From assembly GCA_964435925.1 (NCBI GenBank), contig CAYTBG010000002.1, forward strand, positions 8,984 through 72,983: a stretch of 64,000 nt of DNA, in the 5' to 3' direction. Source of the DNA: SOIV01 sp964435925. GTDB taxonomy: Bacteria; Acidobacteriota; Aminicenantia; Aminicenantales; Aminicenantaceae. How positions within the stretch are numbered: position 1 is the stretch's first letter; every line of letters begins with the position of its first letter. Under the pieces are notes generated by a model. That model made no database searches. It had not been told where the DNA came from and was given only the letters and a program-made list of their open reading frames with translations. The translations under genes were made by a program, and so were the position numbers. Shown here piece after piece: positions 32,964-41,673 of this stretch.

Positions 32964-34346
32964 TTATCGCCTTTCCATTTTTAATCTTTCGACAATTTTT
33001 TCTATTTCTATTTTTCTTGAGCCCTTGACCAGGATAAGATCCCCTTCTTGGAGGAGAGTTAATATTTCTTCTGCAGCCTCCTCTGAATTTTTAAAAGAGA
33101 AAATTTGGTCTGCCCGCATTCCTGAAGAAAGAGCTCCATCAGCCATATGCTGGCTAAGAATACCCACTGTTACCAGGATGTCCCATCCTGATTCTGCAAC
33201 TTGTTTTCCAGCCTGAATATGGTATTCAACCTCTTTTTCTCCAAGCTCAAGCATATCGCCCAAGACCGCTATTTTTCTCTTGGAAGGGAGAGAAGCCAGC
33301 GCCTTCAAAGCTGCTTCGAGTGCTGCCGGGTTTGAGTTGTAAGAATCATCTATAAGCCTGATGTTTTTTGCTAAGCAAACGAGGGTACCTCTATGGGAAA
33401 AGAGCTTGAGTGTTATTATTTGAGGGAGAATATCCTCGAAGGGGATGGATAAAGCCTTTACTGCAGCCGCAGCTGCCAGAAAATTGTAGAGGTGGCTTTC
33501 GTACAAGAAAGGAAGGCTTATTTTCTCCTCCCTGTTTCCGTATCTTAACTCGAAAGACATTCCTTCCCACCCAACTTTTTGGATGTTCTGGGCCCGAACT
33601 TCACATTCCGCAGAAAGACCGAATAAGATCTTCTTGCCTTTCCAATCTTCTGCTATTTTTTTGACCAGGGGATCATCTCCGTTGAGGACCGCTATTCCGT
33701 CATTTTTGGCCCCATCGAGAATCTCTTTTTTGGCTAAGGCGATCTCTTCTATGGAGTTGAAAAACTGGAGATGAACGGGTTTGATGTTAGTTATGACAGC
33801 TATGTCTGGAGGAGCAATCCGGGTCAGAGTTTTTATTTCACCTGGAGCGGACATGGCCATCTCCATTACTGCGACCTCATGCTTATCCGTCAGCTTAAGA
33901 AGGGAGAGGGGAACGCCCAACTGGTTGTTAAAGTTTCCTTCAGACTTGAGGACGTATAAATTTCGAGAAAGGAGGCGCCAGGTGAACTCTTTGGTTGTTG
34001 TTTTTCCAATGCTTCCTGTAATCCCGATCACTTTGACAGGGTGCTCGGAGAGAACCTGTCCAGCGAGTTTATGGAGAGCTTCGAGAGTATCCTTAACCTG
34101 AATCAGAGCGATGTCCTTGTCGGGAATGGTTATCTTATGGGAAATAACAGCACCTGAAGCTCCTTTCTTGACTGCTGCGGGGACAAAATCATGGCCGTTC
34201 CGTTCGGAAATTAAAGCAAAAAAGAGTTCACCCGGCTCTGTTAGACGAGAATCTATATTGAATTTATGAAATGAGAGAGAGGGCGAGCCCTGAAGGATTT
34301 TCCCCCCCATTTTTTCTGCTGTTTCGCTCAAGCGGAGATTAACCAA
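32964..34346 (-). CDS. murF: UDP-MurNAc-tripeptide D-alanyl-D-alanine ligase
   Basis: A 460-residue Mur ligase that adds the D-Ala-D-Ala dipeptide. P-loop GITGSIGKTTTKEF, KSEGNFNNQLGVPLSLL (MurF-specific), EMAMSAPGEIKTL, and DDSYNSNPAALEAALKAL are present. One base separates it from mraY and two from murE, so translation is likely coupled. Confidence 0.97.
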   Translation of the reverse strand: MVNLRLSETAEKMGGKILQGSPSLSFHKFNIDSRLTEPGELFFALISERNGHDFVPAAVKKGASGAVISHKITIPDKDIALIQVKDTLEALHKLAGQVLSEHPVKVIGITGSIGKTTTKEFTWRLLSRNLYVLKSEGNFNNQLGVPLSLLKLTDKHEVAVMEMAMSAPGEIKTLTRIAPPDIAVITNIKPVHLQFFNSIEEIALAKKEILDGAKNDGIAVLNGDDPLVKKIAEDWKGKKILFGLSAECEVRAQNIQKVGWEGMSFELRYGNREEKISLPFLYESHLYNFLAAAAAVKALSIPFEDILPQIITLKLFSHRGTLVCLAKNIRLIDDSYNSNPAALEAALKALASLPSKRKIAVLGDMLELGEKEVEYHIQAGKQVAESGWDILVTVGILSQHMADGALSSGMRADQIFSFKNSEEAAEEILTLLQEGDLILVKGSRKIEIEKIVERLKMERR

Positions 34347-34348
34347 TT

Positions 34349-35815
34349 TCAGGTTGACTCCTTTATTCCAAGAATGCCTCTTATGACATCGGCATCCTTG
34401 AAAGGGATGACTTTATCTTTGATGATTTGATAGTCTTCGTGTCCTTTTCCGGCAACAAGGATGTAATCTCCTTTTTCTCCAAAGGAGAGAGCATGTCCGA
34501 TGGCTTCTTTTCTATCTGGCAGAATTTTGTAATTCTTTGCTCCGGTTTTTTTAACACCTTTTTCTATATCTGCGATTATAGCCAGAGGATCTTCTGAACG
34601 AGGATTATCAGAGGTGAGAATGGTCCAGTCAGCAAGGTTTCCGGCAACTTCCCCCATCCTTGGTCTTTTTGTTTTGTCCCGGTCTCCACCGGCTCCGAAG
34701 ATTAAAATGATGCGCTTGGGATTAAGTTCGCGAACGGTTTCCAGTAAATTCTTGAGGGCATCGTCAGTATGGGCATAATCGACAAAGATATGGAGTCCGA
34801 GGGTATTTTTTATTTTCTCAAACCTTCCTGGTACCTCTTGAAGTGAGGCTATGCCTTCTCTTATCGCTGATACAGGTATGTTCAATGATAGAGCCGCGGC
34901 AATCGAGGCCAGGATGTTGTAGAGGTTAGGCTTGCCCAGAAGAGGCGAGGAAACAGGGAGCTTGCCTGCTGAATATATTGCCGAAAGCTCTATTCCTTTT
35001 TCGGTGAGTTTGAAATTTTCGCCTCTTACCTGTGCACTTGGTTCGAGGCCATAGGTGACGACTCCGGAGGGAAGCTCTGCTATCAGCTTTTTCCCCCACG
35101 GATCATCGGAGTTGATTACTGCCGTTCTTTTTTTATGGTTGAGGAAGAAAAGCTTTTTTTTGGCTTCGAAATATCTTTCCATGGTGTGATGGTAGTCCAG
35201 ATGGTCACCGCTTAAGTTTGTAAAAAGGGCAATATCAAATTCTATGCCCACAACCCTCTTGAGGTCTAAAGCATGAGAGGAGACTTCGATCAAACAGTGT
35301 GTAACTCCCTGCGCAAGCATTTCCGCCAGCATTCTCTGCAGGTCAGAAGCCTCAGGAGTGGTTCTTTCGGCAGAGATATTTATGCTGGGACCCCGGTAGG
35401 AGATTGTCCCGATCACTGCGGGGAGAAATTGGGATTTTTTTATTATTTCCTCGAGTAAGTAGGTGATAGTTGTTTTTCCTTTTGTTCCTGTGATGCCGAC
35501 GACTTTCATTTTTTGGGAGGGATGAGAATAAAAATTGGCTGAGCATAGAGCGAGCGCTTCTCGGGAGTCAGAGGCTTTAAGCCAGGTTTTCTCGATATTT
35601 TCCGGTTTCGGTTTTTCTGAAAGAAAGGCAACGGCACCGTTGAGGAGAGCCTCATGTACAAATTCAAAGCCGTCTTTTTTCTCTCCTTTTAAAGCGGCAA
35701 ACAGATAGCCTGGCTCGACATCCTTGGAAGAATAGGCAATTCCTTGAATTTCTTCTCTCTCGTTTCCGTTAAAGCGCACACGCGGAACTCCTTGGAGCAA
35801 GTCTTTGAGTTTCAT
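34349..35815 (-). CDS. murE: UDP-MurNAc-L-Ala-D-Glu:meso-diaminopimelate ligase
   Basis: A 488-residue Mur ligase. P-loop GITGTKGKTTITYL, TTPEASDLQRMLAEML, EVSSHALDLKRV and VDYAHTDDALKNLLE are diagnostic of MurE. The amino-acid specificity motif DNPRSEDP keeps the DNPR Arg used for meso-diaminopimelate, so the peptidoglycan is predicted to be m-DAP type rather than lysine type. Its start overlaps the end of ftsI by four bases. Confidence 0.97.
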   Translation of the reverse strand: MKLKDLLQGVPRVRFNGNEREEIQGIAYSSKDVEPGYLFAALKGEKKDGFEFVHEALLNGAVAFLSEKPKPENIEKTWLKASDSREALALCSANFYSHPSQKMKVVGITGTKGKTTITYLLEEIIKKSQFLPAVIGTISYRGPSINISAERTTPEASDLQRMLAEMLAQGVTHCLIEVSSHALDLKRVVGIEFDIALFTNLSGDHLDYHHTMERYFEAKKKLFFLNHKKRTAVINSDDPWGKKLIAELPSGVVTYGLEPSAQVRGENFKLTEKGIELSAIYSAGKLPVSSPLLGKPNLYNILASIAAALSLNIPVSAIREGIASLQEVPGRFEKIKNTLGLHIFVDYAHTDDALKNLLETVRELNPKRIILIFGAGGDRDKTKRPRMGEVAGNLADWTILTSDNPRSEDPLAIIADIEKGVKKTGAKNYKILPDRKEAIGHALSFGEKGDYILVAGKGHEDYQIIKDKVIPFKDADVIRGILGIKEST

Positions 35816-37563
35816 TTTTCGACCTGCCTCAAGGGGCGTTTGGCGATAATAGTATTTAGTTGTTCTTGTTGCTTGGGAATGTGCAGATAGCGGAGAACCA
35901 GGCTGGCAATTTCCCGGAAGACTGGGGCGGCAACTTCCCCTCCGGAGTATGAACCTTTGGGTTCATCAATAACCACAACCATGGAGAGAACGGGATTGTC
36001 TGCAGGAACAAAACCGGCAAAAGAGGAGGTATGAGCGGTGGAGGAATAGCCGCCGATGGAAGGATCGAATTTCTGGGTTGTTCCAGTCTTCCCGGCAACT
36101 TTATAACCTCTAATTCGGGCGGTTATCCCTGTTCCTCTTTGAACAACTTTTTGAAGAATGGAGGTTAATAATAAAGCTGTTCTTTCTGATATTATCCTTC
36201 TTTGCCTATAAGGCTTTTCAGTCGCAATGTCAGGGGAATTCAGGATTTTTTTTACAACCTTTGGGCTGATGATAAAACCTTTGTTAGCAATAGCGTTTAT
36301 TGCTTGAAGCATTTGGGTTGCTGTTACTGAGATTTCGTAGCCGATGGAAAGTGAGGAGGCGGAAATTTTGGTCCAGTTATCGAGCGGCCTGAAAATCCCC
36401 TTTTCTTCAGCAGGGAGGTCAATTCCTGTCTTTTGGCCGAAACCAAAGGCTTTTATCGTCTTGAAGAAGATTTCTTCTCCTATTAATTGGCCGAATTGAA
36501 TTGTCCCCACATTGGAAGAATGGATAATGATTTCAGGAAAAGAGAGAACTCCGAATAGTTCATGGTCTCGGATTGTCTTCCCTGCAACACGGATGAACCC
36601 TTTACTGCAGTCAAAGGAGTCGGTGAGGTTTACTTTTCTTGCTTCCAGGGCTGCCGAGGCCGTGACGATCTTAAAAGTGGAGCCGGGTTCGAAATTATGG
36701 TGGATGGCTTTATTCCTATCGAGTGAGAGCGGCATCGGGGGAGGATTGTTCAGGTCGCCGGTGGGATAATTCGCCATAGCCAGGATTTCTCCTGTTGAAG
36801 GTTGAGAAATGATAACTGTTCCCCAGCTAGCTCCGGTTTTGAGCATAGCTTTTTCCAGCTCTTTTTCTGCGTAATACTGGATGGTTTCATCTATTGTCAG
36901 GACCAGGTCTTTGCCGGCCTCTGGTTCTTTCAGGATCTCAAAGCGGTACTCTCTCTTTTTGGCGTCTCTCAGGATAAGATGTTCCCCCTTTTTTCCTTCT
37001 AATACTGAATTGTATTTGTACTCAATCCCGCTGGCTCCGATATCGTCAATGTTTACTCTTCCCAGGAGATGGGCGGCGAGCTTTCCGTGCGGGTAGAATC
37101 TTTTGTTTTCCTCCAAAAAATAAATCCCGCTCAAGGAGAGTCTCCTCACTTTTTCTTCTTTTTCGGGGTTAACTTTTCTTTTTATCCAGATAAAAGAAGC
37201 ATTTCTTTCTATTCTCTTATATATATTCTGAAGCTCGTTCTCCGATAAGTTTAAAATTTTCTTGAGCTTCTTTATTTTTTCGAGCTGGAGATGAGAGGGT
37301 TCGCCTTTGAAAGGAGAAAAAAAGACGGATTGAATCGGGAGGCTGCGGGCTAGAATATTGCCCGTGCAGTCGTAGATTGTTCCCCTTTTGGGATGAATAG
37401 TATTCCTGTTTTGATTTTGCTCTAGAGCCTCTGTTTTCAGGCGGGGATGTTCAAAAACCTGGAGCTGAAGAAGGCGAATTGTGAGCCCTACTAACCAGAT
37501 CATAAAAAAAAAGCCCAGAATGATAATTCTTATTCGCGCTCTTTTCTGATAGAAAATGCTCAT
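35812..37563 (-). CDS. ftsI: Septal penicillin-binding protein FtsI (PBP3)
   Basis: A 583-residue bitopic class B PBP that crosslinks septal peptidoglycan with FtsW. One N-terminal membrane helix (IIILGFFFMIWLVGLTI), pedestal domain with RGTIYDCTGNILA, then transpeptidase motifs S295-T-F-K298, SSN (IHSSNVGT) and KTG (AGKTGTTQK). No PASTA domains. The overlap with murE and a 17-base gap to ftsL keep the usual order. Confidence 0.97.
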   Translation of the reverse strand: MSIFYQKRARIRIIILGFFFMIWLVGLTIRLLQLQVFEHPRLKTEALEQNQNRNTIHPKRGTIYDCTGNILARSLPIQSVFFSPFKGEPSHLQLEKIKKLKKILNLSENELQNIYKRIERNASFIWIKRKVNPEKEEKVRRLSLSGIYFLEENKRFYPHGKLAAHLLGRVNIDDIGASGIEYKYNSVLEGKKGEHLILRDAKKREYRFEILKEPEAGKDLVLTIDETIQYYAEKELEKAMLKTGASWGTVIISQPSTGEILAMANYPTGDLNNPPPMPLSLDRNKAIHHNFEPGSTFKIVTASAALEARKVNLTDSFDCSKGFIRVAGKTIRDHELFGVLSFPEIIIHSSNVGTIQFGQLIGEEIFFKTIKAFGFGQKTGIDLPAEEKGIFRPLDNWTKISASSLSIGYEISVTATQMLQAINAIANKGFIISPKVVKKILNSPDIATEKPYRQRRIISERTALLLTSILQKVVQRGTGITARIRGYKVAGKTGTTQKFDPSIGGYSSTAHTSSFAGFVPADNPVLSMVVVIDEPKGSYSGGEVAAPVFREIASLVLRYLHIPKQQEQLNTIIAKRPLRQVEK

Positions 37564-37580
37564 AAACTCTTTTTCTAAAG

Positions 37581-37874
37581 TTAGGGAATAAACTCATCGT
37601 AGACGAGCTGCTCTTTTTTTGGCTCGACGAGATTCAGTTTTTCTTTGGCAATTTTTTCGACTCTGTCAAGAGATAGAAGGGAAGATTTTTCTGTTTGCAG
37701 TTCACCAACTTGTCTCCCGAGAGTAAGAACTTTCTCCTCGAGCGTGCCTATTTCATAACCTATTCTGATGGATTCCATCTGATGCCAGATGTAGAAAGTC
37801 AGAATAAAAATAACGATAATTGTGCAGGATACAAAAAGCATTATCTTTTTTGTGGTGTATTTTTTTCTTACCAT
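37581..37874 (-). CDS. ftsL: Cell division protein FtsL
   Basis: A 97-residue bitopic protein: basic N terminus (MVRKKYTTKK), one membrane helix (IMLFVSCTIIVIFILTFYIW) and a short leucine-zipper-like periplasmic coil (IGTLEEKVLTLGRQVGELQTE), ending in EKIAKEKLNLVEP, a motif typical of FtsL/DivIC. FtsL forms the FtsQLB complex that activates FtsWI. Identification relies on position between rsmH and ftsI as well as shape. Confidence 0.88.
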   Translation of the reverse strand: MVRKKYTTKKIMLFVSCTIIVIFILTFYIWHQMESIRIGYEIGTLEEKVLTLGRQVGELQTEKSSLLSLDRVEKIAKEKLNLVEPKKEQLVYDEFIP

Positions 37875-38771
37875 CTAAATTCTCTCAGCCGCTCTAAGCT
37901 TGGCTGACCTTGATCTGAAATTGATGGCAATCTCCTCTTGGGAGGGAATAATGGGTTTTTTCGTCAAAATTTTAAGGAAAGGATGGGAATTGTTTGTAAC
38001 AGCAAGGCGGACAAAAGTGTGCTTGATTATTCTATCTTCTAAGGAATGAAAGGAAATCGCGGTGATATGGGCTTTTTTGGGAATTATTTGAGTGATCCTT
38101 TCTAAAAAACCGGAAAGGCTCTTTAACTCCTGGTTGATTTCAATGCGTAATGCCTGAAAGACTTTGGCAGCTGGATGAATCTTTCCTCTCTGTGGTCTCC
38201 AGCCGCAGATTCCCTCGACAATGCGGCGAAGCTGGGTTGTCGTTTCGATTTTTTCGGATTTTCTTATTGAGACAATTTCTTTGCCGAGCCTTTTTGCCTG
38301 CCTGAGTTCGCCGTATTCTCGAAAAATTTGGGCGAGTTTGTGTTCTGAATACTTATTGATTATTTTAGAAGCCGTTATTTTGTTTCGGAGGTCCATCCTC
38401 ATATCGAGAGGGCCATCTTGGTTAAAACTGAATCCCCTTTCTGGAGAATCAAGCTGAAAAGAGGAGATTCCTAAGTCCAGCAAAATTCCCCTGATGTTGG
38501 AAAATTCTATTTTAAGATCTGGGATATACCTGAAGTCTGAGTGATAAAGCTTCACTCTATCTGCGTATGGATTAAGCTTCTCTTCTGCCTTAAGAAGAGA
38601 CATTTCATCGATGTCGAAACCGATGAGAGAAGCCTTAGGATTTCTCTTGACTATTTCGAGGGCATGCCCGCCCAGGCCAAGAGTACAATCCACATAAATC
38701 CCTTCTCTCTTTATATCCAGGTAATCCATAACTTCTTCTACAAGAACTGGGAGATGGCCGTTCCCGCTCAT
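37875..38771 (-). CDS. rsmH: 16S rRNA (cytosine1402-N4)-methyltransferase
   Basis: A 298-residue SAM-dependent methyltransferase (formerly MraW). N-terminal HLPVLVEEVMDYL, YVDCTLGLGGHALEI (SAM site), GILLDLGISSFQLD and ERGFSFNQDGPLDMRMD, and the C-terminal FHSLEDRIIK and RSRSAKLRAAERI are family signatures. It modifies the ribosomal P site. It overlaps mraZ by four bases. Confidence 0.97.
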   Translation of the reverse strand: MSGNGHLPVLVEEVMDYLDIKREGIYVDCTLGLGGHALEIVKRNPKASLIGFDIDEMSLLKAEEKLNPYADRVKLYHSDFRYIPDLKIEFSNIRGILLDLGISSFQLDSPERGFSFNQDGPLDMRMDLRNKITASKIINKYSEHKLAQIFREYGELRQAKRLGKEIVSIRKSEKIETTTQLRRIVEGICGWRPQRGKIHPAAKVFQALRIEINQELKSLSGFLERITQIIPKKAHITAISFHSLEDRIIKHTFVRLAVTNNSHPFLKILTKKPIIPSQEEIAINFRSRSAKLRAAERI

Positions 38772-39235
38772 TTAGGTTTTCCTCGGGGCATGAGTTCTGC
38801 GATTTTTTCAAAATCTTCGTTTGTTAGAGGCTTCTCTTCGAGAGTTCCGTCGAGCTTATATTTGTTCCAAATTTCTAAGTGATTGGAAAGACCGATAACT
38901 TCAACTTCATCTTCCAGTTTCGCCTTCTCTCTTAATGTCTGGCTGATCAAGATTCGTCCTTTTGAGTCGATACGAATTTGATTTCCTTTTCTGTTAACTC
39001 GGAGCATGAATTTTCTCACTGTAGGTTGGAGGTGAAGAGCTGCCTCTTCGGAAACGCCCGACAACTCTTCCCAGACTGGGAGAGGGTAAACCTGGACGGA
39101 TTCATCGGTGAGAGAAGTTATGAATATTTCTTTTCCGTATCCTTCTTCCAGAGCGAGGCGGAATTTTTCTGGTATTTTTATTCGGCCGCTTTTATCGAGC
39201 CTTACTGTGTAGCTTCCTAACAAGAAATTTCCCAT
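38768..39235 (-). CDS. mraZ: Transcriptional regulator MraZ
   Basis: A 155-residue protein with two AbrB/SpoVT-like swapped-hairpin domains, each carrying a DKSGRIKIPEKFR / DSKGRILISQTLR core, the DNA-contacting DxxGR motif. MraZ oligomers bind direct repeats before the dcw operon and repress it. The start codon lies inside the third of three TGGGA-type repeats at 39230-39254, so autoregulation is strongly suggested. First gene of the operon. Confidence 0.96.
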   Translation of the reverse strand: MGNFLLGSYTVRLDKSGRIKIPEKFRLALEEGYGKEIFITSLTDESVQVYPLPVWEELSGVSEEAALHLQPTVRKFMLRVNRKGNQIRIDSKGRILISQTLREKAKLEDEVEVIGLSNHLEIWNKYKLDGTLEEKPLTNEDFEKIAELMPRGKPK

Positions 39236-39254
39236 TTTGTCCCGTTTTATCCCA
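39230..39254 (-). promoter_or_regulatory. MraZ operator: three pentamer repeats with 10-base spacing
   Basis: Read on the minus strand the sites are TGGGA (39254-39250), CGGGA (39244-39240) and TGGGA (39234-39230), each separated by five A/T-rich bases, so they fall on the same face of the helix. Known MraZ sites are TGGGN repeats with 5-base spacers. The last repeat overlaps the mraZ ATG and the first lies near the predicted transcription start. Confidence 0.85.
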
Positions 39255-39262
39255 TTTTGTAA

Positions 39263-39291
39263 AATATAGGGGAGATATTAACTGTTGTCAA
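39263..39291 (-). promoter_or_regulatory. Sigma-70 promoter of the dcw operon
   Basis: On the minus strand TTGACA (39291-39286) and TATATT (39268-39263) are separated by exactly 17 bases, one mismatch from consensus in all. Transcription would begin near 39256, leaving a leader of only about 20 bases before mraZ, and would place the start against the MraZ operator. No strong ribosome binding site is seen in this leader. Confidence 0.85.
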
Positions 39292-39398
39292 GGAAAAAAT
39301 TCAAAAAAAAACCATTTATTTTTTTTGTTTTCTATATATTGTGTGAATTTATGATTGGCTACTATATAGAGAATTTTTTTGTATGTGCTTTATTCTTC

Positions 39399-39545
39399 TG
39401 TAGGGGCTTTTGAAAAATGGGGCCAGGCCCCATTTCTTAGATAAACTGAATGGGTATTGTTTTTCTTATTTACGGGTTTTTGTAGGGGCTTGATTCTTAT
39501 GTACGTATTCTTATGTAGGGGTTTGATTCATCAAGCCCACCTTTT
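39399..39545. repeat. Nested copies of a TGTAGGGG palindromic element
   Basis: Three partial copies of a TGTAGGGG(C/T)TTGAT unit lie at 39399, 39481 and 39514. Only the last is complete, with the palindrome GGGTTTGAT-TC-ATCAAGCCC followed by ACCTTTT. Spacer DNA between them repeats ATTCTTATGTA. The complete unit matches the one in ftsW at 29363-29399. Apart from these and the palindrome at 39415-39435, the gap 39292-39567 has no gene. Confidence 0.6.
39415..39435. repeat. Perfect 21-base palindrome
   Basis: AAATGGGGCC-A-GGCCCCATTT pairs over 10 bp around one central base. It is a GGGGCCAGGCCCC-type intergenic palindrome, close in style to the GGGGACAGGCTAC half site at 45546. It lies between the divergently read dcw promoter and the DUF2007 gene, both on the minus strand, so it might also act as a terminator for the latter's upstream transcripts. 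Confidence 0.6.
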
Positions 39546-39567
39546 TGATCGCATAAATAAAAATGAC

Positions 39568-39843
39568 TTATTGATTGCCTGAGCTATCCCCTGGCTTATC
39601 TTTAAGGAGTTTTTTGGCAAGGGCATAGTCTTTTTTAGAGACAAGAATTTTTACCTCCCCCAGGCCATCTGCGGAAAAGGGATGGACAGATTGGACCACT
39701 TTTCCTCTAAGAAGGCAGGAAATTCCGTTGCTTTCGAGAAAACTTTTAATCACATCAGCTTCTACCGGGCCCCAGACTGTATGAACTTCCTTTAGCCCTA
39801 AATCCTCTTCTGATTTTTTCTCTTTTTCTTTTATTTTATCCAT
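39568..39843 (-). CDS. DUF2007-type putative signal-transducing protein
   Basis: A 91-residue protein with the DUF2007 core: LKEVHTVWGPVEADVIKSFLE, SNGISCLLRGK, and LGEVKILVSKKDYALAKKLLKD. The ferredoxin-like domain is found alone or fused to zinc ribbons and is thought to act in regulation, with no known ligand. A charged 20-residue N terminus precedes it. Stand-alone gene between repeats. Confidence 0.8.
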   Translation of the reverse strand: MDKIKEKEKKSEEDLGLKEVHTVWGPVEADVIKSFLESNGISCLLRGKVVQSVHPFSADGLGEVKILVSKKDYALAKKLLKDKPGDSSGNQ

Positions 39844-39905
39844 TTTTCCCGTTTTTTATTCCTTTGTCATTAAAACCGAAAGATCGGGCAATAACATGGA
39901 ATGTG

Positions 39906-39942
39906 TCATTGCGGGCGACCAAAGGAGCGTGGCAATCTCATA
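39906..39942. repeat. GTCATTGCG-type intergenic palindrome
   Basis: GTCATTGCGGGCGAC at 39906-39920, then CAAAGGAGCGTGGCAATCTC, form an imperfect palindrome (ATTGC...GGCAAT arms). This 'cattgcgagcgacc-aaagg-agcgtggcaatct' unit is a repeat I know from many unrelated environmental bacterial genomes. It fills most of the gap 39844-39955. Confidence 0.6.
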
Positions 39943-39955
39943 GAATAAGAATGTA

Positions 39956-40378
39956 TTAAAAATAATCATTTTTTTGTTTGAAATAGTCAGCTAATATCTT
40001 TTGATGGTCGAAGGCAAGAGGAAAATTGATTTCCTCCTCGGTGAATATCCTGATATCCAGGGCATCATCCTGAGCTATCGGCCTCCCCTGAGCCGTGGCC
40101 ACATACACTGTGGAAATTGTATGCTTCCGGGGATCGCGCTTTGGGTCCGAATAGGTGTGGAACTGACTTTTTAGCTTTATATCAAGAGATGTTTCTTCCT
40201 TAGCCTCCCGAACAGCTGCTTCTTCTAAGGATTCACCCATGTCAACAAATCCTCCTGGCAGGGCCCAACCATGAGGAGGATTTTTTCTTTTAATAAGAAT
40301 AATCCCTTCCTGTCCGTTCTTTCTTTTGATTTCGATGATGATATCTACTGTGGGGATTGGGCACTTGTGTTTTTTCAT
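39956..40378 (-). CDS. Nudix hydrolase
   Basis: A 140-residue Nudix-fold protein with an intact Nudix box G-x5-E-x7-REUxEExGU: GGFVDMGESLEEAAVREAKE followed by ETSLDI. The preceding KNPPHGWALPGGFV and later HTYSDPKRDPRKHTISTVY are common in ADP-ribose or 8-oxo-dGTP pyrophosphatases (NUDT-like MutT relatives). The enzyme hydrolyses a nucleoside diphosphate linked to some group X; substrate cannot be stated. Single gene. Confidence 0.92.
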   Translation of the reverse strand: MKKHKCPIPTVDIIIEIKRKNGQEGIILIKRKNPPHGWALPGGFVDMGESLEEAAVREAKEETSLDIKLKSQFHTYSDPKRDPRKHTISTVYVATAQGRPIAQDDALDIRIFTEEEINFPLAFDHQKILADYFKQKNDYF

Positions 40379-40460
40379 GATGATTCTAATTAGACTTATA
40401 TTGCTGAGGACTTTTAGAGAAATACGACTGTTTGGAGCGAATTACAGTTTCAGAGCTTCT

Positions 40461-41561
40461 TTAATCTTTAATCTTGAATTTCTTTTCCAGCTTTTCTAAC
40501 TTCTCGACAATGCCTCCGTATTCAAGCTCGCTGTAAGGAAGCATCGCTGCTCCAGAGAAACCTTGCCGTCTTATGGCAGTTGCTTTTTCAGATACTTGAT
40601 CTCTCACATAATCCCAGTAAGGATGATCGAAGACATCAGCAGGTTCTGTAAGCTTTCCTTCTTTGACACAAAAAGCTGCTCCGGTGACGACTGGAGGTCC
40701 GTCAAAAAAGGAGATGGTTGCATTCTGCTTACAGGGCATGAGAGGTCCGATGTGACTTCCTCTCATAAAGCCGGCTACATAATGGCCGATTTGATAAGGA
40801 GCCAGCACCTCTCCGGTTGCGGGGAATTCTCCCTGAACACGGCATAAAGCTACCGGATCATCTTTCCCAGTATATTTTCCAGCGATGTTGTGGAGGCGCG
40901 TTGTGGAAATAGCTGCCGCCTGATTTCCAGCGCTTCGGGAGTAGATACTCTGGACGACATATCTTTCATTGTCCCGGAGCAAAGCTGCGATATCGTAAAT
41001 TTCTTCAGGAGTGTTGAGTTCGACAATTTTATCCTTTTCAATGTGTCCGACATCGATAATATGGAAAGTGAATCCGTCACTCATCTTAGGGCTCAAGATT
41101 AGGCCTGCGCAGTACATGGGATCAACAAAGGCTAAGTAGAAAGGAAGGTTGTAGGCACCAGGATCAGTTTTATCAGCGGCAAAAAAGAGGAAGGGCTCGT
41201 TGGGCCGCTCTTCAAATTCCATCTCGGCAACAGCAGGGCCCATTCCTTTTATGTTTCCGCTGAAGGCGTCTTTCAACAGATCCTGTCCTGCCCCATAAAG
41301 TCCTTGTTTTTTGGCAACCTCAGTTCCGGAAATAAATGCGTCCCAGGCCATTTTATGTATTTTTTCATCCGAGACGCCTCTCTCATGAGTGCATAAGATT
41401 GCGATATCGTCTCCAGTATGACTTGTGAAGAAATCAATAATAAGATTCTTGCCGTTCTCCTGAACAAAGTTCTTGACTTCATCAAGAAGGGCCTGGCTGG
41501 GTGTTATATGACCGCCGATGCTGCCTATGTCTGCTTTTATGACACTAAGGGTGATTTTCAT
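40461..41561 (-). CDS. Bifunctional fructose-1,6-bisphosphate aldolase/phosphatase
   Basis: A 366-residue class V FBPase of the type found in archaea and deep-branching thermophilic bacteria, which joins triose phosphates and dephosphorylates FBP in one irreversible gluconeogenic enzyme. Landmarks: N-terminal TLSVIKADIGSIGGH (catalytic Asp and His), SHTGDDIAI (metal Asp pair), the ADKTDPGAYNLPFY Lys/Tyr region used for the Schiff base, and MRGSHIGPLMP. All are intact. A bacterial copy supports an anaerobic or thermophilic life style. Confidence 0.95.
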   Translation of the reverse strand: MKITLSVIKADIGSIGGHITPSQALLDEVKNFVQENGKNLIIDFFTSHTGDDIAILCTHERGVSDEKIHKMAWDAFISGTEVAKKQGLYGAGQDLLKDAFSGNIKGMGPAVAEMEFEERPNEPFLFFAADKTDPGAYNLPFYLAFVDPMYCAGLILSPKMSDGFTFHIIDVGHIEKDKIVELNTPEEIYDIAALLRDNERYVVQSIYSRSAGNQAAAISTTRLHNIAGKYTGKDDPVALCRVQGEFPATGEVLAPYQIGHYVAGFMRGSHIGPLMPCKQNATISFFDGPPVVTGAAFCVKEGKLTEPADVFDHPYWDYVRDQVSEKATAIRRQGFSGAAMLPYSELEYGGIVEKLEKLEKKFKIKD

Positions 41562-41673
41562 TGAAACCTCCTCTAAGACGTGTATTTTTTTGGGGAAAAA
41601 TCATTTTAATTTTTCGCTCCTCAAAAGTCAACAAAAAGTGGGAATAAGTGGGGTAAGACGCCATTTGGGTGAG

